This document shows, in pieces, positions 1 through 11,809 of a stretch of 64,000 bases of DNA. A program made the translations under genes and the position numbers. This DNA comes from Dermatophagoides farinae (lineage: Eukaryota; Arthropoda; Arachnida; Sarcoptiformes; Pyroglyphidae): the NCBI RefSeq assembly GCF_024713945.1, contig NC_134679.1, positions 6,453,001-6,517,000 of the forward strand. The letters run 5' to 3'. Position 1 is the first letter of the stretch, and each line of letters opens with the position of its first letter. The notes under the pieces are model-generated. The model was not told the DNA's origin, did no database searches, and saw nothing but the letters and a program-made list of their open reading frames with translations.

Positions 1-1294
1 ATCGTCCTGATCACGTTGATCTTGCCCATTTAATCATAAAAAATAGTGGTCTATTAATTTGTGGAAATATTGTAACCGATCCAATATCGGCCCGAACACA
101 AATCAAATTACAAAATGATTCAAATCAATGGCTAACAAAACAGAACATAAAAGCCTTTGTCGACATTATACAAGAAGATGATTTTCACAAAGGTGCTCGT
201 GCCTTGATACAACTGACTGGAATTGGAAAATTACGGCCAAATATCATCATGTTGGGATTTAAAACCGATTGGAACAATTGTGAATCGAAATGTTTGCTTG
301 ATTATTTCAACACTATTCAGTATGTGTGATCCATATATGGCCATGATCTAATAATTTAATATCTTTTCTATCATCCAATTTAGCACTATTTTTGATCATC
401 ATTTATCGGTAGTAATTTTTCGTCATAATCAACAGATACAACAACAAAACGGAACTGACAATAATAAAACAAATGCTGATGATCCTATAACTGATGATAT
501 GAATAGTTCATCAACAAATGTCGATTCGGAAAATCCTAAATTGGAACCGGAAATTTTGGAACCAAAGACTGAAAGACTATTTCTGACCAAACAATCAAAA
601 GGTGTTTGTATTGATGTTTGGTGGCTATATGATGATGGTGGCCTTACTCTTCTATTACCATATTTAATACGTTCGAATCCACAATGGAATGGCTGTAAAC
701 TTCGTGTTTTTGCTTTAGCAAACAAACAATCAGAATTGGATATCGAACAACGAAACATGGCTGCATTATTGTCGAAATTTCGTATCGATTTCTCTTCCGT
801 TACATTAATCACCGATATATTGAAACCACCGAAAGAAGAATCGAAAGCTGAATTTCAAAATTTAATTGCAAAATATTTACAACGAGATGATGAACAACAA
901 GAAAATGAAGGAAATTTTCCAATCACACAAGATGATTTAGAACAATTTAAAGACAAGGTAATAGGATAGTGTTATAATGAATTTGTTTTTTTTCTAATAG
1001 CACAAATTTAATCATAATACAGAGTAATCGAAATATACGTTTGCGGGAATTATTGTTGCAACATTCGAAAGATTCTCGATTGATTGTAATGTACGTAATC
1101 GAATTTGTTTGTTTTTTTTACAAAAAAAAATTCTGATGTCATTTTTTCCACATTTCAGGACATTACCGATGCCACGAAAAGATACCTGTCCACCATCATT
1201 GTATATGGCATGGTTGGATACATTGACCCGTGATATGCCACCAATAATGTTGATGCGTGGTAATCAAACCAATGTATTGACATTTTATTCATAA
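1..1294 (+). CDS. NKCC: Na-K-Cl cotransporter (SLC12 family), C-terminal part, 5' truncated by window
   Basis: About 364 C-terminal residues are visible in four exons: 3-319 (continuing upstream), 384-957, 1023-1090 and 1159-1294. Introns have GTATGT, GTAATA and GTACGT donors and AG acceptors and keep frame. This is the cytosolic C-terminal domain of cation-chloride cotransporters. Recognisable stretches are [67 protein letters not shown] and [20 protein letters not shown], and the protein ends in VLTFYS, the classical NKCC1/2 terminus (KCCs end differently). In the family this domain regulates coupled electroneutral Na+, K+ and 2Cl- import at the plasma membrane. The 12-TM transporter core must lie left of the window. 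An insert of about 40 residues rich in Asn, Asp and Glu follows [19 protein letters not shown] overlaps the stop (1294-1299). The gene converges on the next one, 132 bp away. Confidence 0.93.
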
Positions 1295-1426
1295 ATAAAA
1301 CAAAAACAAAAACAACGACGATATGGCCTTTCCAATATATCATATTTTTATTCAAATCTATCTTTATCACTCATTTTTAAAAATTTTTTGACATTGACGA
1401 ATTTTCAATTCAAATTTTTTTTTTTA

Positions 1427-2732
1427 CTAAACAAATGCACATTCAAGTAATGCAAATATCGATACAGTCATAAACATTAATATGAAAAATATGATACAAG
1501 GTACCCAATTAATACGATCTAATGCCAGATAATGGAATGTATTGTTTATTTTCCATCCACCAACATCATTATCAATATTTTTCGATTGATTAATCCTAGG
1601 TTGTTTGGTCATTGATTTGATTTGATTTCCATTAATCATTGTTGTTGTTATTACGGTTGCTATTGCAGTTGTTGTTGTGTAGATTGGAATTTCTTCAGTC
1701 TGTGTTGTTATAGCCATAAATGAATTTGGCTCAATATAAAGTGGTTTTTTAACTTTTTCATTGATCCATTTTTGAAAATTTAACAACTTTGAACTTATAA
1801 ACAGATTTTCAGTTTCAAATGATATACCAGTTAATGTTGAACATTTTTCAATAACAAATGAAGTAATCGATAATGTAATATTAATTTTAAACGAATGGCT
1901 TTCTATTGAACATATTAATGGGCCATAAAAATGACCATTACGAATCTTACAATCATTATTTATTTGTAGACAATACATTGTTTTTGGATTAAAATCTTTG
2001 AAATATTTTTGACAATCATCATATTTATTTATAATTGTTGCATCGATTGTTATGAATTTTGTATCATTATCCATCCAGCCAATATATTTACAATCATGTA
2101 ACACGTCAATAGTGTCCACCGATAATAATAATGCACGTGAAATTAATTTTTTTCTACCACTGGAACTGATAATTTTCACTATAGCTATATCATCCATTGG
2201 TCCATAATATTGTTGTTGTGTTCCATTCTCATTGTAATTCATAGGATGTAGTATGATTTCATTTATATCAAATACAGATTCTTTATCCAATGATCCATGT
2301 TCACTCCAGTTTGTGTGGCCAATGTAAATGAAATAATTTGCTTCATTCATAATGATTCTATTTATTATATTCATAATTTCAAGAAAAAAAGAAATGTTCA
2401 AATCATCATTCACTCACTCAATATATTATCACTTACTTTGTGACACAATTTGCTTCGACAAGAATTTCAATATCCTTACCGACAACAACACCTGTACAGA
2501 TGATATATTTTTTATTTCTATGAATAATGGCAGCCAAAAATGGATAATCACAGTGTTTATTATAATAATTCTTATTATTATTATCATTATTACTATTTGT
2601 AATGGATGAAAATCGTTCATTATCTATTGTTGTTGTTGTTGTTGTTGCTGTTGTCTTGTGTATGTTAGCTATAGTTATTAGTGTTGATAATAAAATAAAA
2701 AATGAATTACAAAATAATTTTGTAATACACAT
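1427..2732 (-). CDS. Membrane-anchored trypsin-fold serine protease homologue, catalytically inactive
   Basis: Two exons on the minus strand, 2437-2732 and 1427-2357, joined across a 79-bp intron (GTAAGT donor, TAG acceptor), give 408 residues. The N-terminus is a hydrophobic signal segment followed by a Thr run. A chymotrypsin-like body follows: CDYPFLAAIIHRN, then CTGVVVG where CGGSLI is expected, DDIAIVKI around the catalytic Asp, CKYIGW in the GWG position, several paired Cys, and a closing WI segment. The catalytic His site (usual AAHC) reads EANC and the catalytic Ser site (usual GDSGGPL) reads GHFYGPL, so two of the three catalytic residues are gone. A Thr-rich linker leads to a C-terminal hydrophobic segment (WVPCIIFFILMFMTVSIFAL), suggesting a type I membrane protein. 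Its function is unknown. A binding or decoy role, as proposed for the inactive protease paralogues of scabies mites, is inference. Confidence 0.75.
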
Positions 2733-2860
2733 GTTTTACAATTTTTTCTATTCCATTTTCTAATACATTAATCAATCAATTATATTTATATCCAAAATCA
2801 ACAAAATTTAATTAATATTTCAATTTCGAATTTGCCGCCAATTTTTAATCACATGCATGA

Positions 2861-2893
2861 ACACAGAGAGGAAAGTGAGCAGGGTAAACTGCA
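2861..2893 (+). repeat. Left terminal inverted repeat
   Basis: It starts ACACAGAGAGGAAAGTGAGC and continues AGGGTAAACTGCA. It pairs with the inverted copy at 6227-6259 with a handful of mismatches over roughly 30 bases. Confidence 0.6.
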
Positions 2894-3001
2894 AGATTGA
2901 GTGCTAAAAACCCTCCAAATTTGCAGGTTACTATCCATGCTCACAGGCTACGCTTCTTATTATGAGGTTACGCTGCTTCGTTGCAATGTAAACTGCATAC
3001 T

Positions 3002-3105
3002 TGCAGGTTATTTTGCAGGCTAAACTGCAAATTTGCGGGTTATTTTGCAGGCTAAACTGCAAAGTTGCGGGTTATTTTGCAGGCTAAACTGCAAAGTTGC
3101 ATATT
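3002..3105. repeat. Subterminal tandem repeat, about 34-bp unit, three copies
   Basis: Three near-identical units each contain TTATTTTGCAGGCTAAACTG followed by CAAA(T/G)TTGC. The same GCAGG..TAAACTGCAAA motif recurs inverted near the right end (6000-6240). Clustered subterminal motifs are typical transposase-binding regions of some DNA transposons. That role is inferred here. Confidence 0.65.
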
Positions 3106-3779
3106 AACCTCCATCAAAGAATGGTAAATACACTTTCTAATTGGAGCTTAACCTCCAATTTTGAATTTCATTTTTAATCAGATTTATAATTTAATTGATA
3201 AATTCTAAAAAATAAATTTTTAAATCATGAAATATCAAAATATCACTTCACAAATGAATAACAAACAACCCATTATGGGAATAATCTTTGATTCATTCAT
3301 TTTCAATGTAATTTTACAATTTTATGATTGTTGTTGTTTTAGTTGCCAAATATTATCGGATATTTTTTGTTTTTTTTTGAGTTTTTATTCGTAATTTTAA
3401 AGTTATGATTTATCTCGTAAAAGAATTCACCTACATCACAATTAATCTTCAAAAAAGAAAAAATAAAAGATCTATCTGGTTGAACAATCGTTTGCAAATG
3501 ATCATGGTAATACACATATAACCATTTTCATAAAAATTCTGATATTTATTGCATCGATGGTGAGCAACTGTTCAATTGGTTATGAAAATGACTTACAAGA
3601 ATGCAAAAAACTATTGAAACGTTGAATGCTGATAATTTTATATGATAATTAAACAAAGATTGCTCTCAAGTAACATCAAGTAATCTATCTTTGGAAACTA
3701 GCTGCGTGGCAGTAAATTACAAATGAGATGACCGAGTACAAAAATCATTTTAAAAAAATTTAATCTATTAGAGAACAAT

Positions 3780-4440
3780 TTTTCCAACATGAAGAGTTTT
3801 CAAAACAAAATCAAAAATGAATTGACAAATCAATTCAACGAATCAATGGATCAATTCAACACTAAGAATCAATTGATGGAAAAAAAATCTTTTGCCACAG
3901 CTTTATTTGAAACTAAAAAATACAATGTTCCAACTGAACATCTTTGTATCATAAAGTCAAATTCGTGAAAAACATTCACCCTATGTTTACCAAAAAAGAT
4001 CTGCCTGATATGATTTTAAACCAAAATGATGAAATTCGTCAAGTAATTGATGATCCAAAGGAATTGTTCAAAATTATATTTGTTAAAAATGATTGAAACA
4101 TGCAATTGCCCTGGCTACACCGAATTGTGGTAATTGTGAATAAGCAATGGAAAAATCTTTATTGATTACAATGTCTATACTATTGCAAATTATGTCTCAG
4201 TTACCCAATGCTATTGATGCCTTTGTTTTGGAAAAAAATGATTTTAAAAATGAACAAGTGTGTGTCAAATGAGTTGGCCCAAATCATTTTAGTGCTAAAT
4301 GTCTTCAATCGTCATTCTCTTGCATAAATTGTAAATGGAAGAATCCATCAAAACTAATGGGTAGCAACGAATCATAATGCATTAAGCAAATCATGTCCAA
4401 CTAATTGTGTTTTAACAAATAATATGAAAAAATGAATCGT
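3780..4440 (+). pseudogene. gag-like retroelement remnant with broken CCHC zinc knuckle
   Basis: Conceptual translation gives protein-like stretches (for example FTKKDLPDMILNQNDEIRQV and DDPKELFKIIFVKND) interrupted by stops and frame changes. At 4258-4302 a zinc-knuckle arrangement of the CX2CX4HX4C type is visible (ending VGPNHFSAKC), but its second Cys codon position is a TGA stop. A further Cys-rich tail (CINC) follows. This is what a dead LTR-type or similar gag looks like. No reverse transcriptase or integrase is recognisable nearby, so the element family cannot be named. Confidence 0.5.
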
Positions 4441-4559
4441 TTATGGAAATAATTTCAAGATTGCTATTTTTCAGATTAAATAATTATTTTTTATTGGTTT
4501 TTCATTGTATATTATCAATAATATAGATAGATAAATGATTAAATAATTCAATAATTTGT

Positions 4560-5940
4560 AACAGTCGTTTTATATAATTCCCGGTCTGGTCGGGTATCCG
4601 GGCTTCTGAAGGGGATATTTTCTGTTTACGAAGTTTATCCATACTAATTAAAAAAGAAAAAATTGTCTAAGTTCGCGCCAACAAATTTTCCAAACTATCA
4701 TGTTTGTCACAACCAAGTTAATATTGTTGGCTCAGTTGCAAGCTAATCGAATGGTCATTATGGCCTCGAGACATTTTACCCTTTCACCTTTCAAAATGTA
4801 AGCTATGCTCCGCCTTGTAAAATGGTTGTTTAACTTTAACAGTGCATTTTGATGGTTATCAAAATGAACAAACATGCTTGCAAGCATTTTGCTTGACGGT
4901 TGGAAAAAATATTTTACATTTGGTCTTTGTGCAAAAATGCTCGTTTTTTTTCTCAAGCTTCGTCACTCTTCTTGTTCATTTTTGATTGCTGATTTTGGAC
5001 AATTTTTGGTCAAATGATCATGAAATTTTATCGGGTTATGATGATTATTTGGTACTGACTTTGTTCCATCACAAATGTTAACCAATATTTCGGGTATGTT
5101 TCATTTTATGATATTCCACTAACTCTCCATTTCTAGTTTTACGGATTTCTCATTGACATGAGAAAAATCCACAGCTATTTGGTAAGTTTGGTTATTTTAC
5201 TTGATAACGTTTTGTTTTTTAGGTTTGTTTCTGAAATTCGATTTTTCATCAAGTTAGTTATTGATTTGGCGGTTTCAGTCTTCAGTGGCATCAGATTCAA
5301 GAAAAGCTCGGTAATGTTCAACTTTAAGTTAGGAATAGGATAGGCTAGGCTAGGTTTAGGAACATGATCTGAGCTTTTTCCTATTGGATTTGATGCTAGT
5401 TGAAGTTTTGAAACCAATGAAGCAATTGACAAACATGATTAATTTTCGAAGATTCACGAAATGAAACACATAGTTGAAAGTGGTAATGGTAAGCAAATGA
5501 ATGAATTGATTGAACGAAAAAACTAATATTTATTTCCATTTAGGTGAACATTTTGGAAATTGAGTCTGGAACAAAGCAAGTTGGAGAAATCAGAGATCAT
5601 GGTATGTAAATTGTTCAATTGATTACCCAAACTAACAACTATTTTCTTGACTCGTTTTCTAGATTCATTTTGGAAAAGGAAAATTGAATGACCATTACGA
5701 TAATTTTTATTTGCATGGTATGCGATTCTTGATTGAAATAACTAACGAATTTCTTTATTTAAGATCGACAACTAGTTTTGGATCATAAAGATTGGATTGG
5801 CGAACATATGCTCATGGTCATTGGTTAATTTATAAATGGATCAATATGGACAAGACGAAAATTGGATCGTATAATTTGGTTTTTTAATTATTGTCATCAT
5901 TGCTTTATTAATTTAATATTAATTTTGAATAAAATTTTTT
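4560..5940. other. Element interior without recognisable gene
   Basis: This AT-rich sequence holds a small GC-richer patch near 4580-4615 and a GGATAGGCTAGGCTAGG motif near 5338. Short exon-like pieces separated by plausible GT..AG introns occur near 5545-5880, but the translation is not conserved enough to name. I see no intact frame above about 85 codons. Confidence 0.5.
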
Positions 5941-6056
5941 AATCCTAATATGGGGGTAAAATTAATGAAGTGAATGGGGGGCAAAATGAATTCAAATTTG
6001 GAGGGTAAACTGCAGGGTTAACAAAACTTCAAATTTGGAGGGTATATATGGTGAAG

Positions 6057-6235
6057 CGTTCATATACAATGTTACATAAGCTGCAAGTTTGCAGGGCAAA
6101 CTTCAGGGTAACCAAAAATGCAAATTTGGAGTGTATATAAACTGCAAATTTGCAGTTTAAGTTACATTGTATATGAACGGCCCCTTCATTGCAGGGTAAA
6201 CTGCAAATTTGCATTTTTGGTTACCCTGCAGGGTA
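6057..6235. repeat. Large imperfect hairpin at right end of the element
   Basis: TTCATATACAATGTTAC (from about 6059) is complementary to GTTACATTGTATATGAA (6161-6177). GGGTAACCAAAAATGCAAATTT (about 6109-6128) is complementary to AAATTTGCATTTTTGGTTACCC (about 6205-6226). Together they form a long foldback of about 175 bp. Confidence 0.7.
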
Positions 6236-6259
6236 CCCTGCTTACTTTTGGCTCTGTGT
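6227..6259 (-). repeat. Right terminal inverted repeat
   Basis: Read on the minus strand it starts ACACAGAGCCAAAAGTAAGC, matching the left end at 2861. The following bases AGGGTACCCTGCA match apart from the two bases before CTGCA. Confidence 0.6.
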
Positions 6260-6499
6260 ACGCCTTTCATTCATTGATTTGTGATTGTGTTATGATTTGC
6301 TCGTCATCATCATAATATTAATCGTTATCGTGATGGCGATTATCATTATTGCAATGGATTTGATAGCCTAGTCTAGACTTTGTTAAACTGACAATGTTTA
6401 ACTTGGCCAATAAATCAATTTTACAAAAAAAAAGAGTTTTATAATCAACCGACGACGCACAAGAATCATCTGATGTAAGAAGAAAAAAAATCTCGAAAA

Positions 6500-9400
6500 A
6501 TGATGGCCAAATCAATGAATAATGTGAAAGAAGAAGAATATGGTGATGAAGATGTGTTTCGAATGGGACCACATGAGCTTCGTGATTATCAGGTATAATG
6601 GAATGATTTTTTTTTTGCTGGTTTTAATTTTGTTCGATTTTTTTTCGCTGTATATAGAAATATCTATTTCTTGAAGCTAAAAAAGGAAACATTATAATAT
6701 GTTTACCAACAGGATCGGGTAAAACATTGATTGCATTATGTTTGATTCGTCATATGTTCAAACAAACAATCGGTCCATATCCATCGGAAGCTAAACGAAC
6801 ATTTTTTCTTGCACCAAATCGTGTTCTTATTACACAGCAACATAAAATAGCTGAAACATTATTACCAGGAAAAATTACATTGATTACTGGTGATCATAAT
6901 CCGGATAATTTTAGCTCAAATGATTGGGAAAAATGTTTGAAAGATTATCAAATATTTTTTCTGACACCAGCAATATTATATGATTTATTGGTTAAAGGAT
7001 ATATCAAAATCAATAATATTAATCTTATTGTATTCGATGAAATGCATTGGGCAACGAAAAAAAAGGGCCGTGATTCTGGCCATTTTTATAATCAAATTAT
7101 GAAATTATATGAAGCAAGTAATGTTGATGATGATAAAAAACCAAAAATTCTAGGCATGAGTGCCACATTAATACCACATAAACCGAAAGAAATTGAAACA
7201 TTCAATAATTCGTTAAAGAAAATCGAACAGCTATATCATTCACGTGTGATGACCAAAAATTTCGAACGTCACATAAATCATTGTCAAGAGATTGTAATTG
7301 TATATAAAAATGAAAACAATTTCAACATTGAAATTGATTTTGATTTTGATGAAATATGTGAAAAATATTTGAATCATTGTTTTTATCGAAATGCTGATCA
7401 GATGGCCATCAATGGTGATTTAAATAATGACGAATCAAGTAATGGCAGCAATGATGATTCAATGATTCAAGAAAAAGATTCACTAAAACAATTTCGATTG
7501 GCATTTAGAAAGATTGAAGAATATTTATATAAAACAATGGGACCATGGTTTGCCATTGAAGTGATCAAATTATATGATCAATCACTGCAATCAATGTCGT
7601 TTGAATTTACTGAACTAATACGAAGATTAATGAATCATATTCGTGTTTTGATTATCAAACGAATTGAAAAGAAATTTGCAATTGAAAATACTGATGATCT
7701 AAAATTATTAACCGACCATCGATTAGTATCGGATCGAATTCGGACACTTTTGATTTTATTCGATCAATTTCGAACGAAAACTAAACTAACCGGAATCATA
7801 TTCGTTAAGGAACGTACCACTGCAAATGTTCTGTATCGTTGGCTACTACAATTATCCAAAATCGAATGAAAATTATTCGTTTATTAAACCAGGATTTATT
7901 TGTGGTGCAATATCAAAAGATTTTATTAAATTTGATCAACCATTTCATTATAGTCAATATTTATCGTTGATGAAATCAAATTTAATTAATCTTATTGTTG
8001 CCACATCTGCCATTGAAGAAGGTTTCGATATTCCGATTTGTAATGTTGTGATTCGTTATGATGAACCACAAACATATCGTGCCTATTCACAATCAAGAGG
8101 ACGTGCACGTGATAAAAATTCTGCATATTTTCTTCTGATACCACAAGATTTGCGCACACAAATGATGAAAACGTTTGCTGATTTTCATGATATGGACAAT
8201 AAAACAAAGAAATTGAAGAATAATGTACAAGAATCTCTTGAAGAAGAAGAAGAAGATGATGAAATTGAATCTGATTGTTTGGATGTTTCCGACTCAATCA
8301 TTAAGAATATGGGAAATTTTAAAAATGGTCCATCAACATTATATCCATTAAATTCATTGAAATTAGTAAATGAATATCTAATGAAATTACCACGGGATTT
8401 ATTTAGCGATCATTTTCTGCCAATGTATCAATTCGTAAAAGATGATAATGATGATAATAATAATAATGATCAAATGAAAAAATATGCCTATGTTTTCGTA
8501 TTTCCAGTAAACAGTTCATTATCGGGTCAATTGATTCCTGGTGGATATTTTTGCACACAAAGAGCTGCAAAAATTCATTGTGCATATCGTACTTGTATCC
8601 ATTTGATACAACAAAATGAAATTGGTGACCGATTAAACATCATTGATCATAAATTTTTGATCAAAAAACATCATGAAGATCTCAATATTCGATTATCCGT
8701 ACAAGAATTACAAACAACTGATTATAAGAAAAAATTTTCCAATTTTTCCAATCAACTATTATTACCATCATCATCATCATCAGGTGAAACTGCAGATTTT
8801 TATCATCTTTATGCATTGGAATTTGATTTATTAACTGAAATAGATGATGAGACAGATTCCATTGGTCAAAATGAACAATATTTTAAACCGAAATTTGTTG
8901 GCACACATAATTCATCGGTTGGAATATTGATTAAAAATCAACAAAAACCATTCAAAGAGTTATGTTCATATTTCTTTTTCAATTTATTTCCAATCAAATT
9001 TCGTCTGATTCCTTGTGGAAAAGTTTCTATTATTGATACAAAATTTGAACTAATCAAACATTTTCATCAATATCATGCATTCGATTTAATATTGGAAAAA
9101 TTTCGTAGTGGACGTTTCGAAACCAGTGCTTTGAATACGGCCATTATGATTGTTTTGGTGAAACGAAAACCATATAGTAAACAATATATCATTGATTTTG
9201 ATCAAATGGAAAAATGTCGTCAATGGATAATGATGATGAAAAATTCTCATAAAGATCATCAGTCAATATCATCGGATTATCAACGAAATATAACTGTTTA
9301 TGATCCATCAACTTTGGATGGTGAATTTGAATTGTATGGTTATTTGTGTCATAAAAAAATTGAACTTTTGTTCAAGAAAACGGATGAAATTCGTTTACCA

Positions 9401-11809
9401 ACGGATGTTATGAATCCAGGCGAATCTGACACAACATTTCAACAATATTTCAGTGATAAACATAAACGAATACTACGCCATATTGATCAATCAATGGTAC
9501 ATTCGAAAATTTTTCGTCGATTTTATGATAGTTTTCGATTAATCCGTTCGATTAAAATGACCACCGAAAAGAAGAAAACATTTTATAATTTTCTTCCACG
9601 AGAATTATTGTGCATCTATCCACTAAATTCAATCCTTTGTCTTCGCATAATGGCCATACCATTGATAATGTATCGATTGGAACAATTTTCATTGAGTGTT
9701 GAATTTATTCAACCACTTTGTCAATATGGAATCGATGTTGATCACTGTGATTATCATGTTAATTATCATGGACAAAAACAATTTGAATCAAATATGAAAA
9801 CCTTGAAACTTGAACAATTAGCAATGATTGATCCGGATAGTATGGATAAAGATGTACCAAGACCAAAAACAATTGGCCATCAAAATCAAATCACGAATAT
9901 GTTGCAACGATTTTTACCTGAAAACGAATCGTCCACAACAGATTCGAGTTCTTCTTCTTGTTCGGAAAATTCATTGAAAAAATTATTTGAAGAACTTTTC
10001 AGTAAGATTAAATCTTTTCTTAGTCATACAAAAAACAAACATAAATCCACTGATCATCATGGACGAGTGATTGCTCAATTCAATCCACATCAAGAAACGA
10101 TTGATTATGGTGAAGTTTCGATATTCAAATTTGAAGGTAATATTCATGAAACAATTGCTAAAGAGGCAATATTTTTCGATACATTCGACATAATACAATG
10201 TCCAAATCCATGGCAAATTTTGTATGGACTTACGCTAGCCAAAGCTCAAGATTTATGGAATATTGAACGTTATGAAACGGTTGGTGATGCATTCATTAAG
10301 ATGACCACATCATTATATTTGTATTGGCAATATCCACAATATGATGAATATCGATTAACCGCATTGAAAATGGCATTGATTAGTAATCATAATCTTTCGT
10401 TGATTGCATTGGAAAAAGGAATTCAAAAATTTATTTTTGGCTCATTAAATGAACAAATTCATGAACTTTTCTTCAAACGTATATCGTTCATGCATAAAGA
10501 TGATGATGATGATTATCTTATTGAATTAAAATCAAAAGATCTGGCTGATTGTATTGAAGCATTGATTGGTGTGTTTCTTATTCATGGATCAGCATCGACA
10601 GCGTTAGCATTTCTAGAATACATTGATTTGAAAGCATTTGATCCAAGAAAAGCTAAAATTGATCTTGAAAAACGAATTCGACAAAATGAAACGGTAATTA
10701 TTACGGATGTTCATGACTACAATAAGAAATCTGTGGAAGAGATTCCATTACCAGAAATTCGAGCAAAACTGTTCGATTTTAATCCAACGAAACCACAGAA
10801 TTATAATGTTTTCGAAAGTTTTTATCGGGAATCTTTGTTGAATGATGTGGAAGAAATTATCGATTATAAATTCAATAATAAATACTATTTATGTAAGTAG
10901 AAAGCAAAAATAATACACGATAATCGATAAAAATTTTAATTAAATTTTTTCTTACCTCAATACTAATAAATAGTGGTAGCATTCACTCATGCAACACATG
11001 ATCGATCTGAAATGCTTCATTCGATTCTGATCCCGAGCTATCAACAGCTGGAATTTTGTGGTGATGCTATTCTTGATCATTTGGTTACAATGTATCTATT
11101 TGTACGTGATGAACAATTAGGTCCACATGAAATTTCAGACATACGATCAGCATTGGTAAACAATATGTTCTATGCACATATAATGGTCAAATTTCAGCTT
11201 TATAAATACATTCGTCATTCATCGGTGGCTATCACTGATTCGATTGCTAAATTTGTCAATAAATTTCGACAAAATTCTGTTGGAACATTATTGGAATTGA
11301 TTAGTGGTGGACAAAATGAATTTCATTCGCAAGATATTGATGAAATAGATGTTCCAAAAGTACTGTCCGATGTATTCGAAGCATTAGTGGCTGCAATCTA
11401 TTTGGATTGTGAATTTAAATTGGATATTGTTTGGCAGGTTGTTTATCGAATGATTATCCGTGAAACTCGTATGTATCTGATTATCATTAATATGAACTAA
11501 ATGAATTCATATGATCATTTATTTATAGATCACTTTTTGAAAAATCGACCAAAAATGCCATTGAGTCGTTTATATAATGAATATCCTATCCATTCATTCA
11601 GTGATGTAACAACCATTGTACAATCAACAAAAATGCAATTGTTAAATCAATCAGAAATGATGGTAACATTGACTGTTGAACCATACGGAACATTTGATGG
11701 TCGTGGCTGTAATCGTCGACAATGTCGTACATCGGCTGCAAAAAAATTCTTTACACATCTTCGAAAAATCAACTTAAAACAAACAACAACTAGTGATGAG
11801 AACATGTGA
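6500..11809 (+). CDS. Dcr: Dicer ribonuclease III (Dicer-2-like helicase type), one internal frameshift
   Basis: Four exons: 6500-6592, 6658-10892, 10974-11468 and 11529-11809. Ignoring one extra base, they encode about 1,700 residues. The order is DExD/H helicase (Walker A LPTGSGKT near residue 50, DEMH near 158, SAT), helicase C (ATSAIEEGFDIP, QSRGRAR near 510), a DUF283-like dimerisation region, a divergent platform/PAZ region, RNase IIIa (ETVGDAFIK and LADCIEALIG), RNase IIIb (LEFCGDAILD and LSDVFEALVAAIYLD) and a C-terminal dsRBD (CNRRQCRTSAAKKFF). Both RNase III centres keep their E..D and D..E acidic residues. Dicers cut long dsRNA or pre-miRNA into small RNAs in the cytoplasm. An intact helicase ATPase motif favours the siRNA-type enzyme, but this is inferred. 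The reading frame shifts by one base within 7826-7867 (see separate entry). The start at 6500 is the first ATG after an in-frame stop at 6476. Confidence 0.92.
7826..7869 (+). other. Frame break inside Dicer helicase C domain
   Basis: The upstream frame ends in LYRWLLQLSKIE followed by TGA (7867-7869). The downstream frame, one base further on, continues NENYSFIKPGFICG. Both sides match helicase C, so no intron fits without deleting conserved sequence. A run of four A at 7858-7861 is the simplest place for a single extra base. It could be an assembly indel, a disabling mutation or, least likely, recoding. Confidence 0.8.

Larger units (their letters stand above)
2861..6259. mobile_element. 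Decayed TIR transposable element with subterminal repeats
   Basis: The segment is bounded by inverted ends. ACACAGAG then AAAGTgAGCAGGGTA at the left matches, inverted, TACCCTGCTTACTTTTGGCTC and CTCTGTGT at the right. Inside both ends lie many copies of a GCAGG(G/C)TAAACTGCAAATTTGC-type motif. The interior has the remains of a gag-like frame (about 3.78-4.44 kb) and AT-rich sequence with no intact gene. I see no target-site duplication: the flanks are CATGCATGA at the left and ACGCCTTTC at the right. The superfamily is not determined. The gag-like remnant may be a nested retroelement rather than part of the TIR element. The right end lies 240 bp upstream of the Dicer start codon. Confidence 0.6.

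Noticed and set aside
5158-5432. Overlapping frames of about 60-85 codons inside the 3.4-kb element
   Set aside because: No conserved motif, and both strands are equally open because of low complexity.
7828-7891. A 64-bp GT..AG intron that would bridge the Dicer frame break
   Set aside because: It would remove conserved helicase C residues (VLYRWLLQL), and the flanking bases are not typical of the GTAAGT/GTATGT donors used elsewhere in this window.
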